This document shows, piece by piece, positions 5,372 to 14,113 of a DNA stretch of 23,387 nucleotides. Made by a program: the position numbers and the translations under genes. The DNA lies in NCBI GenBank assembly GCA_038757905.1, contig JBCDGG010000083.1, forward strand, positions 1 to 23,387, given 5' to 3'. Origin of the DNA: HLUCCA09 sp038757905 (GTDB taxonomy: Bacteria > Pseudomonadota > Alphaproteobacteria > Rhodobacterales > Rhodobacteraceae). A model generated the notes under the pieces. It searched no databases and was not told where the DNA came from. It worked only from the letters and a program-made list of their open reading frames with translations. Numbering within the stretch: the first letter of the stretch is position 1; the number at the start of each line of letters is the position of its first letter.

Positions 5372-8209
5372 ATGGATCTGACGGACAGGCTCGCCGCCGA
5401 ACGCCGCGGACGCCTCGCGGCCGAGCGCCTGCTGGAGCTCAAAAGCAGGGAGCTGTTCGAGGCCAATCGCAAGCTGTCGCAGCATGCCCTGTCGCTCTCC
5501 GGGCAGATTATCGAGCAGCGGGGCGAGACGGAGCGACTGAAGGAGCATACCGCGCAGGTTCAGGCCGATCTGCAGCGCGCCGAACACCATGTGGAGGTTG
5601 TGGAACGCCGTCTTTGGGATTCGGTCGAGACGATCACGGACGGCTTCGCGGTTTTCGATGCCGAAGACCGGCTGATCGCCGCCAACACGGCGTGGCTCTC
5701 GATCTACGGCTATTCCGAGCATATCGGGCCGGGCACCCTTTACCTTGAGGTGCTGCGCATCGCGATCGACGAGGGATATGTCGATCTGCAGGGCAGCGCG
5801 CCTGGCGCGTGGATCGGCTCCATGCTGGAGCGCTGGGATGCGCTGACGCCCACCGAACCGCTTGAAATGCTGCTGACCTCGGGCCAATGGTACCGGCTGG
5901 TGGACCGGCGCTCCCGCGATGGCGACATGGTGTGCCTGGCGCAGAACATCACCGGGCTGAAAGAACGCGAGCGCGAGTTGAAGGAGGCCAGCCACCGGGC
6001 CGAGGCCGCGAACCGAGCGAAGTCGGCCTTTCTCGCCAATATGAGCCACGAGTTGCGCACGCCGATGAACGGCGTGGTGGCAATGGCCGAGATGCTCCTC
6101 GAAACCGAGATGGAAGATGAGCAGCGACTGTACGTGTCGACCATCAAGTCGTCGGGCGAGGCGCTGCTCGAAATCATCAACCACGTCCTCGACTTTTCGA
6201 AGATGGAGGCCGAGCGTCTGGTGTTGCGGCCCGAGGCCTTCGATCTGGAGCGCCTGCTGCACGAGGTTGTCACCCTTCTCGGCCCCACGGCGCGCGACAA
6301 GAACCTCGGCCTGCACGTGGACTACGATCTGTTCTCGCCGACATGGCTGGTCGGCGACGCGATGCGCATTCGCCAGATCATGATCAACCTGGTCGGCAAT
6401 GCCGTGAAGTTCACCGAATCCGGTCATGTCCTTATTCGCGTCATCGGCTATGAGGCGACGGAGGGCGGCTGGAGCCTGCACATCACTGTCGAAGACACCG
6501 GGATCGGAATCCCTGCGGACATGCAGGAGCATATCTTCGGCTCCTTCGCCCAGGTCGAAAGCGAGAAGAACCGCAAGTTCGAGGGCACCGGCCTCGGCCT
6601 CGCCATCACGCGGGAACTTGTGGTGCTCATGAACGGTGACATCTGGGTTGAATCCGAACCGGGCGAGGGCGCCTGCTTTGGCTTCCGGATCACGCTGGCC
6701 GCGGCGGAGCCGGTCGAGACGCTACTGCCGCGTGTCGACACCACCATCGGCCAGGCGCTGGTGGTCGCGCCCGAGGGGCACGAGGCCATCATCCTGTGCC
6801 GCCAGCTGGCACAACTCGGCCTCGACGTGGCGCACGCCACCAGCGGCAGCGAGGCGCTCAAGATGGTCCAGTCCGACGTGCGCCCGCAGATCACGGTGAT
6901 CGACGATTCTCTGACCGATACCACCGGCTGCGCCCTGGCCGCGGCCCTGCAGGAGGCGCATTGCCGTTCGGCACGCCTGCTCGTGTGCAATGCCAATCAG
7001 GACGCGGCGCGCGCTATGGCACAATCGCCCGACAGCGCACCGCCGAAGGGCATTCACGCAGTCCTGACACGGCCCATGTTGCGGCGCGATCTGTTCGAGG
7101 CGATGGCGCGCCTGCCGGATGTCACGGCGTCGTCCGCCCCGGATGCGCCCTCGTCGGATGCGCCGCCCGCCGAAACGACGGCACCAGGAACGGGCGTGGC
7201 AGACGCTCAGAGCCCCGACGCGCCCTTGCCTGATACGTCTGCCCCCGACATGCCCGCCGCCGCTGCAACGGTCCCGGAAACGCCGGTTCTTGAACCAGCC
7301 GCTGAGGTTGCGTCGGCTCAGGAACCAGCAGCCGTCGACCCGCCGGCGGTGGAGCATCTTGCGCCAGTGGCGGGCCTTGGGGCCGCGTCCATGGCGGAAG
7401 CGGTCACCGGGGTGGACCCATCGGGCAAGCCCGGCACGGGAACGCCAGCCGATGTCATGGCTTCCCATCCGCCGCACGCTTCTCCGCCCCCGCTGGCGGA
7501 GGAGAGCACGCCGCCCGCGCCCAGGCCCGAGGCGGTCACGCCCGCGCCGCCGTTGGCCGATGCCGACGCACCGGGCGCGCCGCCGCCTGCGGAGAGCGTA
7601 CCGGCGGAGATTGCCGAACAGAGCCAAGCCCAGCTCTCGCCGCCTGACGGCCGCGGGGGCCCTGACCATGCGTCGATCACGCGGATTCCGACTGCGTCGA
7701 CCCCGCCGGAGCCTTCCGCCGTGCCCGTTCCGCCCGGCACGCCGGCGGCCGCGCCCGCGCCCTCGGGCGATGCGTCCCCCCGCCCGATGCGCGTCCTGGC
7801 GGCGGAGGACAACAAGACGAACAGGTTCGTGCTCGACAAGCTGCTCGCCCCGCTCCAGATCGATCTGCACTTTGCGGTCGACGGTCAGGATGCTGTCGAG
7901 AAGCACGCCGAGCTCCACCCGGATCTGATCCTGATGGACATCTCGATGCCCCGTCTCGACGGCAAGGACGCAGCCCGCGCCATCCGTGCGCACGAGGCCG
8001 AAACCGGGGATACTGGCTCCAGACGGGTGCCCATCGTGGCGATGACCGCGCACGCGCTGCAGGGCGACAAGGAGGAGATCCTGGCCAGCGGGATCGACCT
8101 CTACATGACAAAACCGCTGAAACGCGCCCAGGTCACGGCCCATATCCTGGAGCATTGTCCGGCGCATTGCCTGAACCCGCAAGGCGACGCTGCGCTCTCT
8201 GCCGTCTGA
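5372..8209 (+). CDS. Hybrid sensor histidine kinase with two receiver domains (PAS-HisKA-HATPase-pseudoREC-REC)
   Basis: This 945-residue kinase has no transmembrane helix, so it senses a cytoplasmic signal. Residues 1-80 are charged and heptad-like (coiled coil). A PAS domain follows at about 82-196 (ITDGFAVFDAEDRLIAAN). HisKA has the H-box NMSHELRTPMN with H226. The HATPase has the N-box (N339/N343), DTGIGI (375-380) and GTGLGL (405-410). Residues 461-582 fold like a receiver: D511 aligns with the phosphoacceptor, but the N-terminal acidic pair is gone and the conserved Lys is R567. Residues 586-803 are a Pro/Ala-rich linker. The final receiver (805-927) is intact, with E812/D813, D856, T892 and K914. 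AGGAGG (5357-5362) sits 9 nt before the ATG. No cognate regulator is adjacent, so the phosphorelay partner is unknown. Confidence 0.95.
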   Translation: MDLTDRLAAERRGRLAAERLLELKSRELFEANRKLSQHALSLSGQIIEQRGETERLKEHTAQVQADLQRAEHHVEVVERRLWDSVETITDGFAVFDAEDRLIAANTAWLSIYGYSEHIGPGTLYLEVLRIAIDEGYVDLQGSAPGAWIGSMLERWDALTPTEPLEMLLTSGQWYRLVDRRSRDGDMVCLAQNITGLKERERELKEASHRAEAANRAKSAFLANMSHELRTPMNGVVAMAEMLLETEMEDEQRLYVSTIKSSGEALLEIINHVLDFSKMEAERLVLRPEAFDLERLLHEVVTLLGPTARDKNLGLHVDYDLFSPTWLVGDAMRIRQIMINLVGNAVKFTESGHVLIRVIGYEATEGGWSLHITVEDTGIGIPADMQEHIFGSFAQVESEKNRKFEGTGLGLAITRELVVLMNGDIWVESEPGEGACFGFRITLAAAEPVETLLPRVDTTIGQALVVAPEGHEAIILCRQLAQLGLDVAHATSGSEALKMVQSDVRPQITVIDDSLTDTTGCALAAALQEAHCRSARLLVCNANQDAARAMAQSPDSAPPKGIHAVLTRPMLRRDLFEAMARLPDVTASSAPDAPSSDAPPAETTAPGTGVADAQSPDAPLPDTSAPDMPAAAATVPETPVLEPAAEVASAQEPAAVDPPAVEHLAPVAGLGAASMAEAVTGVDPSGKPGTGTPADVMASHPPHASPPPLAEESTPPAPRPEAVTPAPPLADADAPGAPPPAESVPAEIAEQSQAQLSPPDGRGGPDHASITRIPTASTPPEPSAVPVPPGTPAAAPAPSGDASPRPMRVLAAEDNKTNRFVLDKLLAPLQIDLHFAVDGQDAVEKHAELHPDLILMDISMPRLDGKDAARAIRAHEAETGDTGSRRVPIVAMTAHALQGDKEEILASGIDLYMTKPLKRAQVTAHILEHCPAHCLNPQGDAALSAV

Positions 8210-8547
8210 CAGGCAGAGCCGGACGCACCGCCAAACCCGCCAGCGCGACCCGTTCGGACACACCGTGACCCGCCTCGCGCGCTGGGCCCCGCGCACCACC
8301 CGCGAAGGTCCGGCCGCGCCATGTCAGCGGGACCGGAGGCCGCGTGCATTCAGGGGCGGGCAAGTCACAGCGAAGCGTCTCCAGCGGCGCTCGCACAATG
8401 GTCCCTGCGGATCAGAGCGGCGCCCTTATCCGACGCTTCACTCCCCGGGACCGGAGCGGCTCCTTCTCCGGACGCTGCCGCACGCAACGCCCCGCACGGC
8501 CCCGCAACGCGTGTGCGGGACGCCCTGCCCGCGCTTGGCTTGTGTAT
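8210..8547. other. Convergent spacer without a supported gene
   Basis: The 338 bp between the 3' ends of the kinase and yaaA contain open frames in several directions, but none has a ribosome site plus a recognisable product. The best hairpin I see is CCGGAG/CTCCGG (8452-8472), which has a 9-base loop and no T-run. No clear terminator for either flanking gene is visible. Confidence 0.5.
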
Positions 8548-9336
8548 CTACGCCGCCTGTCCGGTGGCTTCTTCCCGGCGCAGAAACACCGGGCGATCCG
8601 GTTCCGAAAGGTCCGGTGCGAAGGCATAGCCGCCCGTGTCGAACGCCGTCAGGCTCTGCGGGTCGGTCAGCCGGCGCTCGACGATGAAGCGCGCCATGGC
8701 GCCGCGCGCCTTCTTGGCAAAGAAGCTGACGATCTTGGGCCCGCCCGGCTTGTCTTCCATGAAGACCGGCGTGACGATCCGCAGGCCCAGCGCGGCCACG
8801 TCCACGGCACCGAAGTATTCCTGGCTTGCGCAGTTCACGAGCACATCGGATCGGGTGGCCTCGGCCTGAGCGCGCAGGGCTTTGGCGATCCGGTCGCCCC
8901 AATACCGGTAGAGATCCGGCCCGCGCCGCGTCTTGAGGCGCGATCCCATCTCCAGACGGTAGGGCTGAATGCCGTCGAGCGGCCGCAATAGGCCGTAGAG
9001 CCCGGACAGAATGCGCAGGTGGTCCTGCGCCCAGTGAAGCGCATCGGCATCGAGCGTCCGCGCCTCCAGCCCCATAAAAGTGTCGCCTGCAAAGGCCAGC
9101 GCCGCAGGGCGAAGCGCCTCCTGCTCCGGGTCTGCCTCGAAGGCGGCGAACCGTCCCTTGTTGAGCTTCGCCAGGTCGGCCGAAATGTCCATCAGCTTCT
9201 GCAATTGCGGCTTGGACAGCCGGCCGGCCGCCTTTGCCAGCTTGATGGCGTCTTCCTGAAATGCGGGTGCGGTGAGGGTGAGGCCCGGAACCTCGCTCCA
9301 ATCCAGACGCTTGGCGGGTGAAATCACAACGAGCAT
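8548..9336 (-). CDS. yaaA: Peroxide stress protein YaaA (DUF328/UPF0246)
   Basis: YaaA is a cytosolic DNA-binding protein that limits oxidative damage under peroxide stress in E. coli, where it belongs to the OxyR regulon and lowers intracellular unincorporated iron. The 262-residue product begins MLVVISPAKRLDW, the family N-terminal signature. It contains LSGLYGLLRPLDGIQPYRLEMG, VNCASQEYFGAVD, KIVSFFAKKARGAMARFI-type and FDTGGYAF segments, all conserved in the family. I chose the ATG at 9336 because AGGAG (9348-9344 on this strand) is 7 nt upstream. A longer in-frame start at 9402 would add residues that are not family-like. It follows recQ by 52 nt on the same strand, so co-transcription is likely. 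Confidence 0.95.
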   Translation of the reverse strand: MLVVISPAKRLDWSEVPGLTLTAPAFQEDAIKLAKAAGRLSKPQLQKLMDISADLAKLNKGRFAAFEADPEQEALRPAALAFAGDTFMGLEARTLDADALHWAQDHLRILSGLYGLLRPLDGIQPYRLEMGSRLKTRRGPDLYRYWGDRIAKALRAQAEATRSDVLVNCASQEYFGAVDVAALGLRIVTPVFMEDKPGGPKIVSFFAKKARGAMARFIVERRLTDPQSLTAFDTGGYAFAPDLSEPDRPVFLRREEATGQAA

Positions 9337-9388
9337 GGCACATCTCCTGTTCACCCCAAGATATGTGCGGGAAGAGGCGCGTCCACCC

Positions 9389-11455
9389 CTACCCGTGCTC
9401 ATCCAGCACAGAGAGGATGCGCGCCGCGAACCGCTCGGCTTTCTGCGCGTCCATGCCGGGCACGCGCGCCAACTCGTCGAGCGTGGCGGGCCGCCGTTCG
9501 ACGATCCGGCGCAGGGTGGTGGAGTTGATCGAAAGGTACTTGCCGGTGCCCTCGTCCCCGCGGGCGAGATCGCGCGTCGCCTCCGCCAGCCGGTCGTAGA
9601 GCGCTGCGGCGCCGGTGCCCGCCAGCTTGCGGCGGCTGGGATGCATCGCCTCGGCCTGCTCGCCGGCCCCGTCCCCCGCGATGACGCTCAGGAACGCCGC
9701 GCCGTAGCGCTCCAGCTTCTTCGCGCCGACACCGCCGATGCGGGCCATCTCGTCCAGCGTTCTGGGCCGCGTCTCGGCCATTTCGATCAACGTGCGGTCC
9801 GGGAAGACGATGTAGGCGGGGCCGCCGGCGGCTTCGGCGAGAGCCCGGCGCTTGGCCTTCAGCGCGGAGAGGAGCGGGGCGTCCTCCTCCGACACAAGCG
9901 CTTTCACATGCGGCCGCGCCGGGGCGCGCGTGATTGCGTCCTGTCTGAGGGTGATGGCCGCCTCGCCGCGCAGGATCGGCCGCGCGGCGTCGGTCATCCT
10001 CAGGGCGCCGTGGCGCTCGGGATCGGGGCGCATCAGATCGTGGCCCATCATCTGGCGTAGGATGGCCTGCCATTGCCGCTTGTCCCACTGCCTGCCGACC
10101 CCGAAGGTCGGCAGGCTTTCGTGGCCCCGCGCGCGCACCTTCTCTGTCTCGATGCCCAACAGGATGTCGATCAAGTGGCCGGAGCCGAACCACTCGCCCG
10201 TGCGCAGCGCGGCGGACAGCGCCATGCGGACCGGCGTGGTGCCGTCGAACGTGTCGGGCGGGGTATCGCAGAGGTCGCAATTGCCGCAGGGATCGGCGAG
10301 GCTCTCGCCGAAGTACGCCAACAACTGGCGGCGCCGGCATCCCAGGGCCTCGGCCAGCCCGAGCAGCGCGTTCAGCCGCCCATGGTCGGCAGCCTTGCGC
10401 TCGGGCGGTGCCAGCCCCTCGTCGATCTGCGAGCGCCGCAGCCGGATGTCGTCCGGGCCGTAGAGCGTGAGGGTTTCGGCGGGGGCGCCGTCCCGCCCGG
10501 CGCGTCCGATCTCCTGATAATACGCCTCGATCGACTTGGGCAGATCGGCATGGGCCACCCAGCGGATGTCGGGCTTGTCCACGCCCATACCGAAAGCGAC
10601 CGTCGCGACGACGATCAACTCGTCCTCGCGCTGGAAGGCGGCCTCCACCTCGCGGCGCGCGTCCGCGTCCATCCCCCCGTGGTAGGACAGGGCCTTCTGC
10701 CCCGCTTCGCGCAGGGCCTGCGCGAGCGTCTCCGTCTTGGCCCGGGTGCCGCAATACACAATGCCGGACCGCCCCCGCCGCGCCCCCGCGAAGGACAGGA
10801 TCTGCGCCCGGGGCGAGGATTTCGGCGAGAACGCGAGGTGAATGTTCGGCCGGTCGAAGCCGTGCAGAAACACCCGGGGTGCCGTGTCTCCAAAGAGCCG
10901 CGACACGATCTCGTCGCGGGTTTCGGTGTCCGCGGTGGCGGTGAAGGCAGCGAGCGGCACGTCGAGCGCGCGGCGCAACGCCCCGATCCGCAGGTAATCG
11001 GGGCGGAAGTCGTGCCCCCACTGGCTGACGCAATGGGCCTCGTCGACGGCGATCAGGCGCACCCCGGCGCGTTTCAACACCCGGTCCATGGCCCCGGAGG
11101 CGAGGCGCTCGGGCGCAAGATAGAGCAGTTTCAGCCGGCCCTCGTCGAGCGCGCGCCAAACCTCGTCGGTCTCGTCCTCGGTGTTGCCGGAGGTCAAGGC
11201 GCCTGCCTCTACTCCGGCTTCGCGCAGGCTGCGCACCTGGTCGCGCATCAGGGCGATCAGCGGCGAAATGACAAGGGTGACCCCGTCACGGCAAAGCGCG
11301 GGCAGCTGATAGCACAGCGACTTGCCGCCCCCGGTGGGCATGATCGCCAGCGCATCCTGGCCGGCGCAAACGGCCTCGATGATCTCGGCCTGGCCCGGGC
11401 GAAAGGCGTCGAAGCCGAAGACGCTGCGCAGAACGGCGGCGGGCTCCGCCCCCAT
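9389..11455 (-). CDS. recQ: ATP-dependent DNA helicase RecQ with two C-terminal HRDC domains
   Basis: RecQ is a 3'-5' superfamily 2 helicase that unwinds recombination intermediates and stalled forks. The 688-residue protein shows Walker A PTGGGKS (40-46), DEAH (138-141), the aromatic loop SQWGHDFRPDY (144-154), and motif VI QEIGRAGRDG (314-323). The RQC zinc cysteines are C373, C390, C393 and C396, followed by a winged-helix region to about 510. It then carries two HRDC units, about 524-594 and 615-685, each ending in a TLDE(M/L)AR..G helix pair. E. coli RecQ has one HRDC, and some other bacteria have two or three. The ATG lies only 4 bp after the yggT stop, so the gene is in the yggT operon. 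It is complete, with no missing motif. Confidence 0.96.
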   Translation of the reverse strand: MGAEPAAVLRSVFGFDAFRPGQAEIIEAVCAGQDALAIMPTGGGKSLCYQLPALCRDGVTLVISPLIALMRDQVRSLREAGVEAGALTSGNTEDETDEVWRALDEGRLKLLYLAPERLASGAMDRVLKRAGVRLIAVDEAHCVSQWGHDFRPDYLRIGALRRALDVPLAAFTATADTETRDEIVSRLFGDTAPRVFLHGFDRPNIHLAFSPKSSPRAQILSFAGARRGRSGIVYCGTRAKTETLAQALREAGQKALSYHGGMDADARREVEAAFQREDELIVVATVAFGMGVDKPDIRWVAHADLPKSIEAYYQEIGRAGRDGAPAETLTLYGPDDIRLRRSQIDEGLAPPERKAADHGRLNALLGLAEALGCRRRQLLAYFGESLADPCGNCDLCDTPPDTFDGTTPVRMALSAALRTGEWFGSGHLIDILLGIETEKVRARGHESLPTFGVGRQWDKRQWQAILRQMMGHDLMRPDPERHGALRMTDAARPILRGEAAITLRQDAITRAPARPHVKALVSEEDAPLLSALKAKRRALAEAAGGPAYIVFPDRTLIEMAETRPRTLDEMARIGGVGAKKLERYGAAFLSVIAGDGAGEQAEAMHPSRRKLAGTGAAALYDRLAEATRDLARGDEGTGKYLSINSTTLRRIVERRPATLDELARVPGMDAQKAERFAARILSVLDEHG

Positions 11456-11459
11456 CGCC

Positions 11460-11747
11460 TCAGCGCAGGCCGAAGACGGTGGGCAGGATGATGTCCCGCA
11501 GCGCGATCACGATGAGGAACGCCACGAGCGGCGCAAGATCGAGGGGGCGGGTGTCGGGCAGGATGCGCCGGATCGGCTGATACACCGGTTCCAGTAGGCG
11601 GTTCAGCCCTTCCCAGATCTGCCCCACCACCGGCTGACGATAGTTCAGCACGTTGAAGCTGATCAGCCAGCTCATGATGATGTGGATGATCATGATGAAG
11701 AAGACCGCGCTGAGGATAAGTTGCAGGATCTCGTAAATGGCAAACAT
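11460..11747 (-). CDS. YggT family membrane protein
   Basis: This 95-residue integral membrane protein has two hydrophobic helices, about residues 5-30 and 68-92. They are separated by the conserved polar stretch with LEPVYQPIRRILP (52-64), the family hallmark of YggT (CCB3/YlmG-like). YlmG-type proteins are linked to membrane organisation, division or cytochrome b6 maturation in various lineages, but the bacterial role is unclear. An AGAGAGG ribosome site is spaced 7 nt before the ATG at 11747. A longer upstream frame exists but reads through the promoter region and lacks family similarity. It is the first gene of yggT-recQ-yaaA. Confidence 0.9.
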   Translation of the reverse strand: MFAIYEILQLILSAVFFIMIIHIIMSWLISFNVLNYRQPVVGQIWEGLNRLLEPVYQPIRRILPDTRPLDLAPLVAFLIVIALRDIILPTVFGLR

Positions 11748-11782
11748 CGCGTGGCCTCTCTGCGGGACGTGTCGTGCGGGCA

Positions 11783-11811
11783 GAGGTAGGACGCGGAGCG
11801 CTGCGGTGCAA
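11783..11811 (-). promoter_or_regulatory. Candidate promoter for yggT-recQ-yaaA
   Basis: On the minus strand, TTGCAC (11811-11806) is followed after 17 nt by TACCTC (11788-11783). The start would fall near 11776, about 29 nt before the yggT ATG. The same TACCTC word appears just before the rnr start. Confidence 0.35.
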
Positions 11812-11885
11812 CCGGTTGCCCTGCGTCGGGTAGCGACGGTGCGTGAAACGGCCCATTCCGCCGGTCGTGTGACGGGGCGTTCCGC

Positions 11886-11914
11886 TTGACGGGTGCGCCG
11901 CGCCACGCCACCTG
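11886..11914 (+). promoter_or_regulatory. Candidate promoter for the thioesterase-dapE-rnr run
   Basis: TTGACG (11886-11891), a 17-nt spacer and CACCTG (11909-11914). The -35 matches five of six positions and the -10 is poor. The start would be near 11921, leaving a leader of about 15 nt with the GGAG ribosome site. Confidence 0.25.
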
Positions 11915-11935
11915 AGCGGGCAGATTGGAGCCGAC

Positions 11936-12502
11936 ATGTACCCCGTTGTTCGCCTCGCGAAGGAATTCATCCGCCACCGCAACGCTGCCCCGCTCTCCCT
12001 GACGGGCGAGCACCGCAGCACGCATCTGTGCTGGCCGTGGGATATCGACCCGTTCCTGGAGCTCAACAACGGCCGCATCCTGACGCTGAACGATCTTGGC
12101 CGCTTCCTGCTGTTCCGACGGATCGGCGTGATCGGCATCATGCGTCAGCGCGGCTGGGTTGGGACGATCGCGGGCGTTTCCGTGCGCTACCGGCGCCGTC
12201 TTCGCATGTTCGACCGCTACGAGCTCCGCTCGCGCATCGTGTGTTGGGACGAGCGGTTCGTCTATTGCGAGCAAAGCGCGTGGGCCCGCGGCGAATGCAC
12301 CTCCCACGTATTGCTGCGCATGGCGCTCACCTCGGCGGAGGGCATCGTTCCGACGCGGATCCTGGCGGAAGCCTTGGAGGTCGACCCGGCCGGCCCGCCG
12401 TGCCCGGACTGGATCGCGGCTTGGATCGAGGCGGATGCTCGGCGCCCCTGGCCTCCGATGCAGGACAGCGCCCCCGTTGAAGCCCTTGCCAAGGCCGGTT
12501 AA
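11936..12502 (+). CDS. Hotdog-fold thioesterase family protein
   Basis: This 188-residue protein has the single hotdog-domain pattern of acyl-CoA thioesterases (4HBT/THEM6-like). WDIDPFLELNNGRILTLNDLGR near residues 33-54 corresponds to the active-site loop and helix with a conserved Asp and Asn-Asn. It is followed by VSVRYRRRLRMFDRYELRSRIVCWDERFVYCEQ, the paired central strands. The likely reaction is hydrolysis of a fatty acyl thioester, but the substrate is not known. GGAG (11927-11930) is 5 nt before the ATG. The stop lies 9 nt before dapE, so the two are probably co-transcribed although no pathway link is obvious. Confidence 0.82.
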   Translation: MYPVVRLAKEFIRHRNAAPLSLTGEHRSTHLCWPWDIDPFLELNNGRILTLNDLGRFLLFRRIGVIGIMRQRGWVGTIAGVSVRYRRRLRMFDRYELRSRIVCWDERFVYCEQSAWARGECTSHVLLRMALTSAEGIVPTRILAEALEVDPAGPPCPDWIAAWIEADARRPWPPMQDSAPVEALAKAG

Positions 12503-12511
12503 GCCGGGCGT

Positions 12512-13657
12512 ATGACCACGCCCGATCCCGTTGACCTGACCGCCGAACTCGTCCGCTGCCCGTCCGTTACGCCGGAAGAAGCGGGCGCGCTGGGCGTGCT
12601 GGAATCCCGCCTCGCCGCCGCCGGCTTTGAATGCACGCGTGTCAATCGCGGCAAGGTGCAGAACCTCTTTGCACGGTGGGGCGAGAGGGGCCACCCGCGC
12701 ACCTTCGGGTTCAACGGCCATATCGACGTGGTGCCCATCGGCGATGCTGCCGCCTGGACGGTCGATCCCTTCGGCGGCGCGCAATCGGGTGGCCGCCTGT
12801 GGGGGCGCGGCGCGGTCGACATGAAGTCTGGCGTGGCCGCATATGTGTCCGCCGCGATTGCCTTCGTGCAGTCCACACCGCCGGAGGGGGCGCTGATCCT
12901 TGCCATCACCGGCGACGAGGAAGGCGATGCCATCGACGGCACGGTTGCCTTGTTGGACTGGATGGATGCCGAGGGCGAAGCGATGCAGGTCTGCCTTGTG
13001 GGCGAGCCCACAAGCCGCGAGGCGCTGGGCGACACGATCAAGATCGGGCGCCGCGGCTCCATGTCGGCATGGTTCGAGGCCGAGGGGGTGCAGGGCCACG
13101 TGGCCTATCCCCACCGCGCCCGCAACCCGGTGACGGCGATTGCGGCGCTGGCCCATACCCTTGCCACAACCAAGCTGGACGACGGAACGGAGCACTTCGA
13201 TCCTTCGACCCTCGCGCTCACCTCGCTCGACACAGGCAACCGCGCGACGAACGTGATCCCGGCCACCTGCCGGGCAGCCGTGAACATCCGGTTCTGCGAT
13301 CTCCACACTTCGGCATCGCTGGAGGCCTGGCTCGCCGAGGAAGCCGCCCGCGTCGCTGCATCCACGGGCGTGACGATCACCCACCGGATCAAGGTTTCGG
13401 GCGAGGCGTTCCTGACGCCGCCAGGGCCATTGTCGGAGTTTGTGGCCCAGGCGGTGGAGGCCGAAACGGGCCGCGCGCCCGAGCTGTCCACCAGCGGGGG
13501 CACGTCGGACGCGCGGTTCGTCAAGCGGCATTGCCCGGTGGTGGAGTTTGGCCTGACGGGCGCGTCCATGCACCAGGTCGACGAGTACGCCGAGGTGGCA
13601 GAGATCCGCGCGCTGGAGCGGATCTATACCCGGATCCTGACGGGCTGGTTCGCATGA
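12512..13657 (+). CDS. dapE: Succinyl-diaminopimelate desuccinylase
   Basis: DapE is a di-zinc M20 hydrolase that cleaves N-succinyl-L,L-diaminopimelate to succinate and L,L-DAP, feeding lysine and peptidoglycan synthesis. The 381-residue length is typical. The metal and catalytic residues are all present: H70 and D72 (GHIDVVP), D103 (GRGAVDMKSG), E136/E137 (TGDEEGDA), E165 (VGEPTS) and H354 (ASMHQVDEY). The dimerisation (lid) domain lies between about residues 180 and 290, with GHVAYPHRARNP at its start and NIRF near 258-261. The ATG follows the thioesterase stop by 9 nt with only a weak ribosome site, so it is probably translated by coupling. Its stop overlaps the next ATG (ATGA). Confidence 0.97.
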   Translation: MTTPDPVDLTAELVRCPSVTPEEAGALGVLESRLAAAGFECTRVNRGKVQNLFARWGERGHPRTFGFNGHIDVVPIGDAAAWTVDPFGGAQSGGRLWGRGAVDMKSGVAAYVSAAIAFVQSTPPEGALILAITGDEEGDAIDGTVALLDWMDAEGEAMQVCLVGEPTSREALGDTIKIGRRGSMSAWFEAEGVQGHVAYPHRARNPVTAIAALAHTLATTKLDDGTEHFDPSTLALTSLDTGNRATNVIPATCRAAVNIRFCDLHTSASLEAWLAEEAARVAASTGVTITHRIKVSGEAFLTPPGPLSEFVAQAVEAETGRAPELSTSGGTSDARFVKRHCPVVEFGLTGASMHQVDEYAEVAEIRALERIYTRILTGWFA

Positions 13658-14094
13658 GCTGGGAGATCGCCGAGGCGGAGGGCGCGGCCGATCTGGCGCA
13701 GTGTTTCGCCCTGCGCCACGCGGTGTTCTGCGTGGAACAGGGTGTGGCGGAGGAGATCGAGCGGGACGGCAAGGACGCCGCCGCCCGGCACCTGCTGGCC
13801 CGGGTCGATGGCGTACCCGCCGGCACCCTGCGCCTGCGCGTGGTCGACGACGCGATGAAGCTGGAGCGGGTCTGCGTCTCGGCCGAGGCGCGCGGCACGG
13901 GCGTCGGGGCGGCGCTGACGCGCGCTGCGCTTGCGGTGGCGGTGGAGACGCCGGGCGTGCGCGAGGCCAAGCTCGGGGCGCAGGTCGACGTTGTCGCCTT
14001 CTACGAACGGCTCGGATTCGCGGCCCATGGCCCCGAATACGTCGAAGCCGGGATCCTGCACCGCGACATGACATGTGCCCTGCCGGCGGTGTAG
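13654..14094 (+). CDS. GNAT acetyltransferase, ElaA-like
   Basis: This 146-residue Gcn5-related N-acetyltransferase has the N-terminal LRHAVFCVEQGV segment typical of the ElaA subgroup. The acetyl-CoA pyrophosphate loop follows as LERVCVSAEARGTGVGAAL (motif A, R-G-x-G-x-G form), and the C-terminal VVAFYERLGFAAHGPEYVEAGILHRDM segment is conserved in ElaA proteins. The substrate is unknown. The ATG at 13654 overlaps the dapE stop by 4 bases, so it is translationally coupled. Being second to dapE does not prove a role in DAP metabolism. Confidence 0.9.
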   Translation: MSWEIAEAEGAADLAQCFALRHAVFCVEQGVAEEIERDGKDAAARHLLARVDGVPAGTLRLRVVDDAMKLERVCVSAEARGTGVGAALTRAALAVAVETPGVREAKLGAQVDVVAFYERLGFAAHGPEYVEAGILHRDMTCALPAV

Positions 14095-14113
14095 GCCGCC
14101 CGAGGGGCGCCGC

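Noticed and set aside
4107..5381. A 424-codon + strand frame over zapE
   Set aside because: It is antisense to a clear Walker-motif ATPase and its composition is that of a shadow frame.
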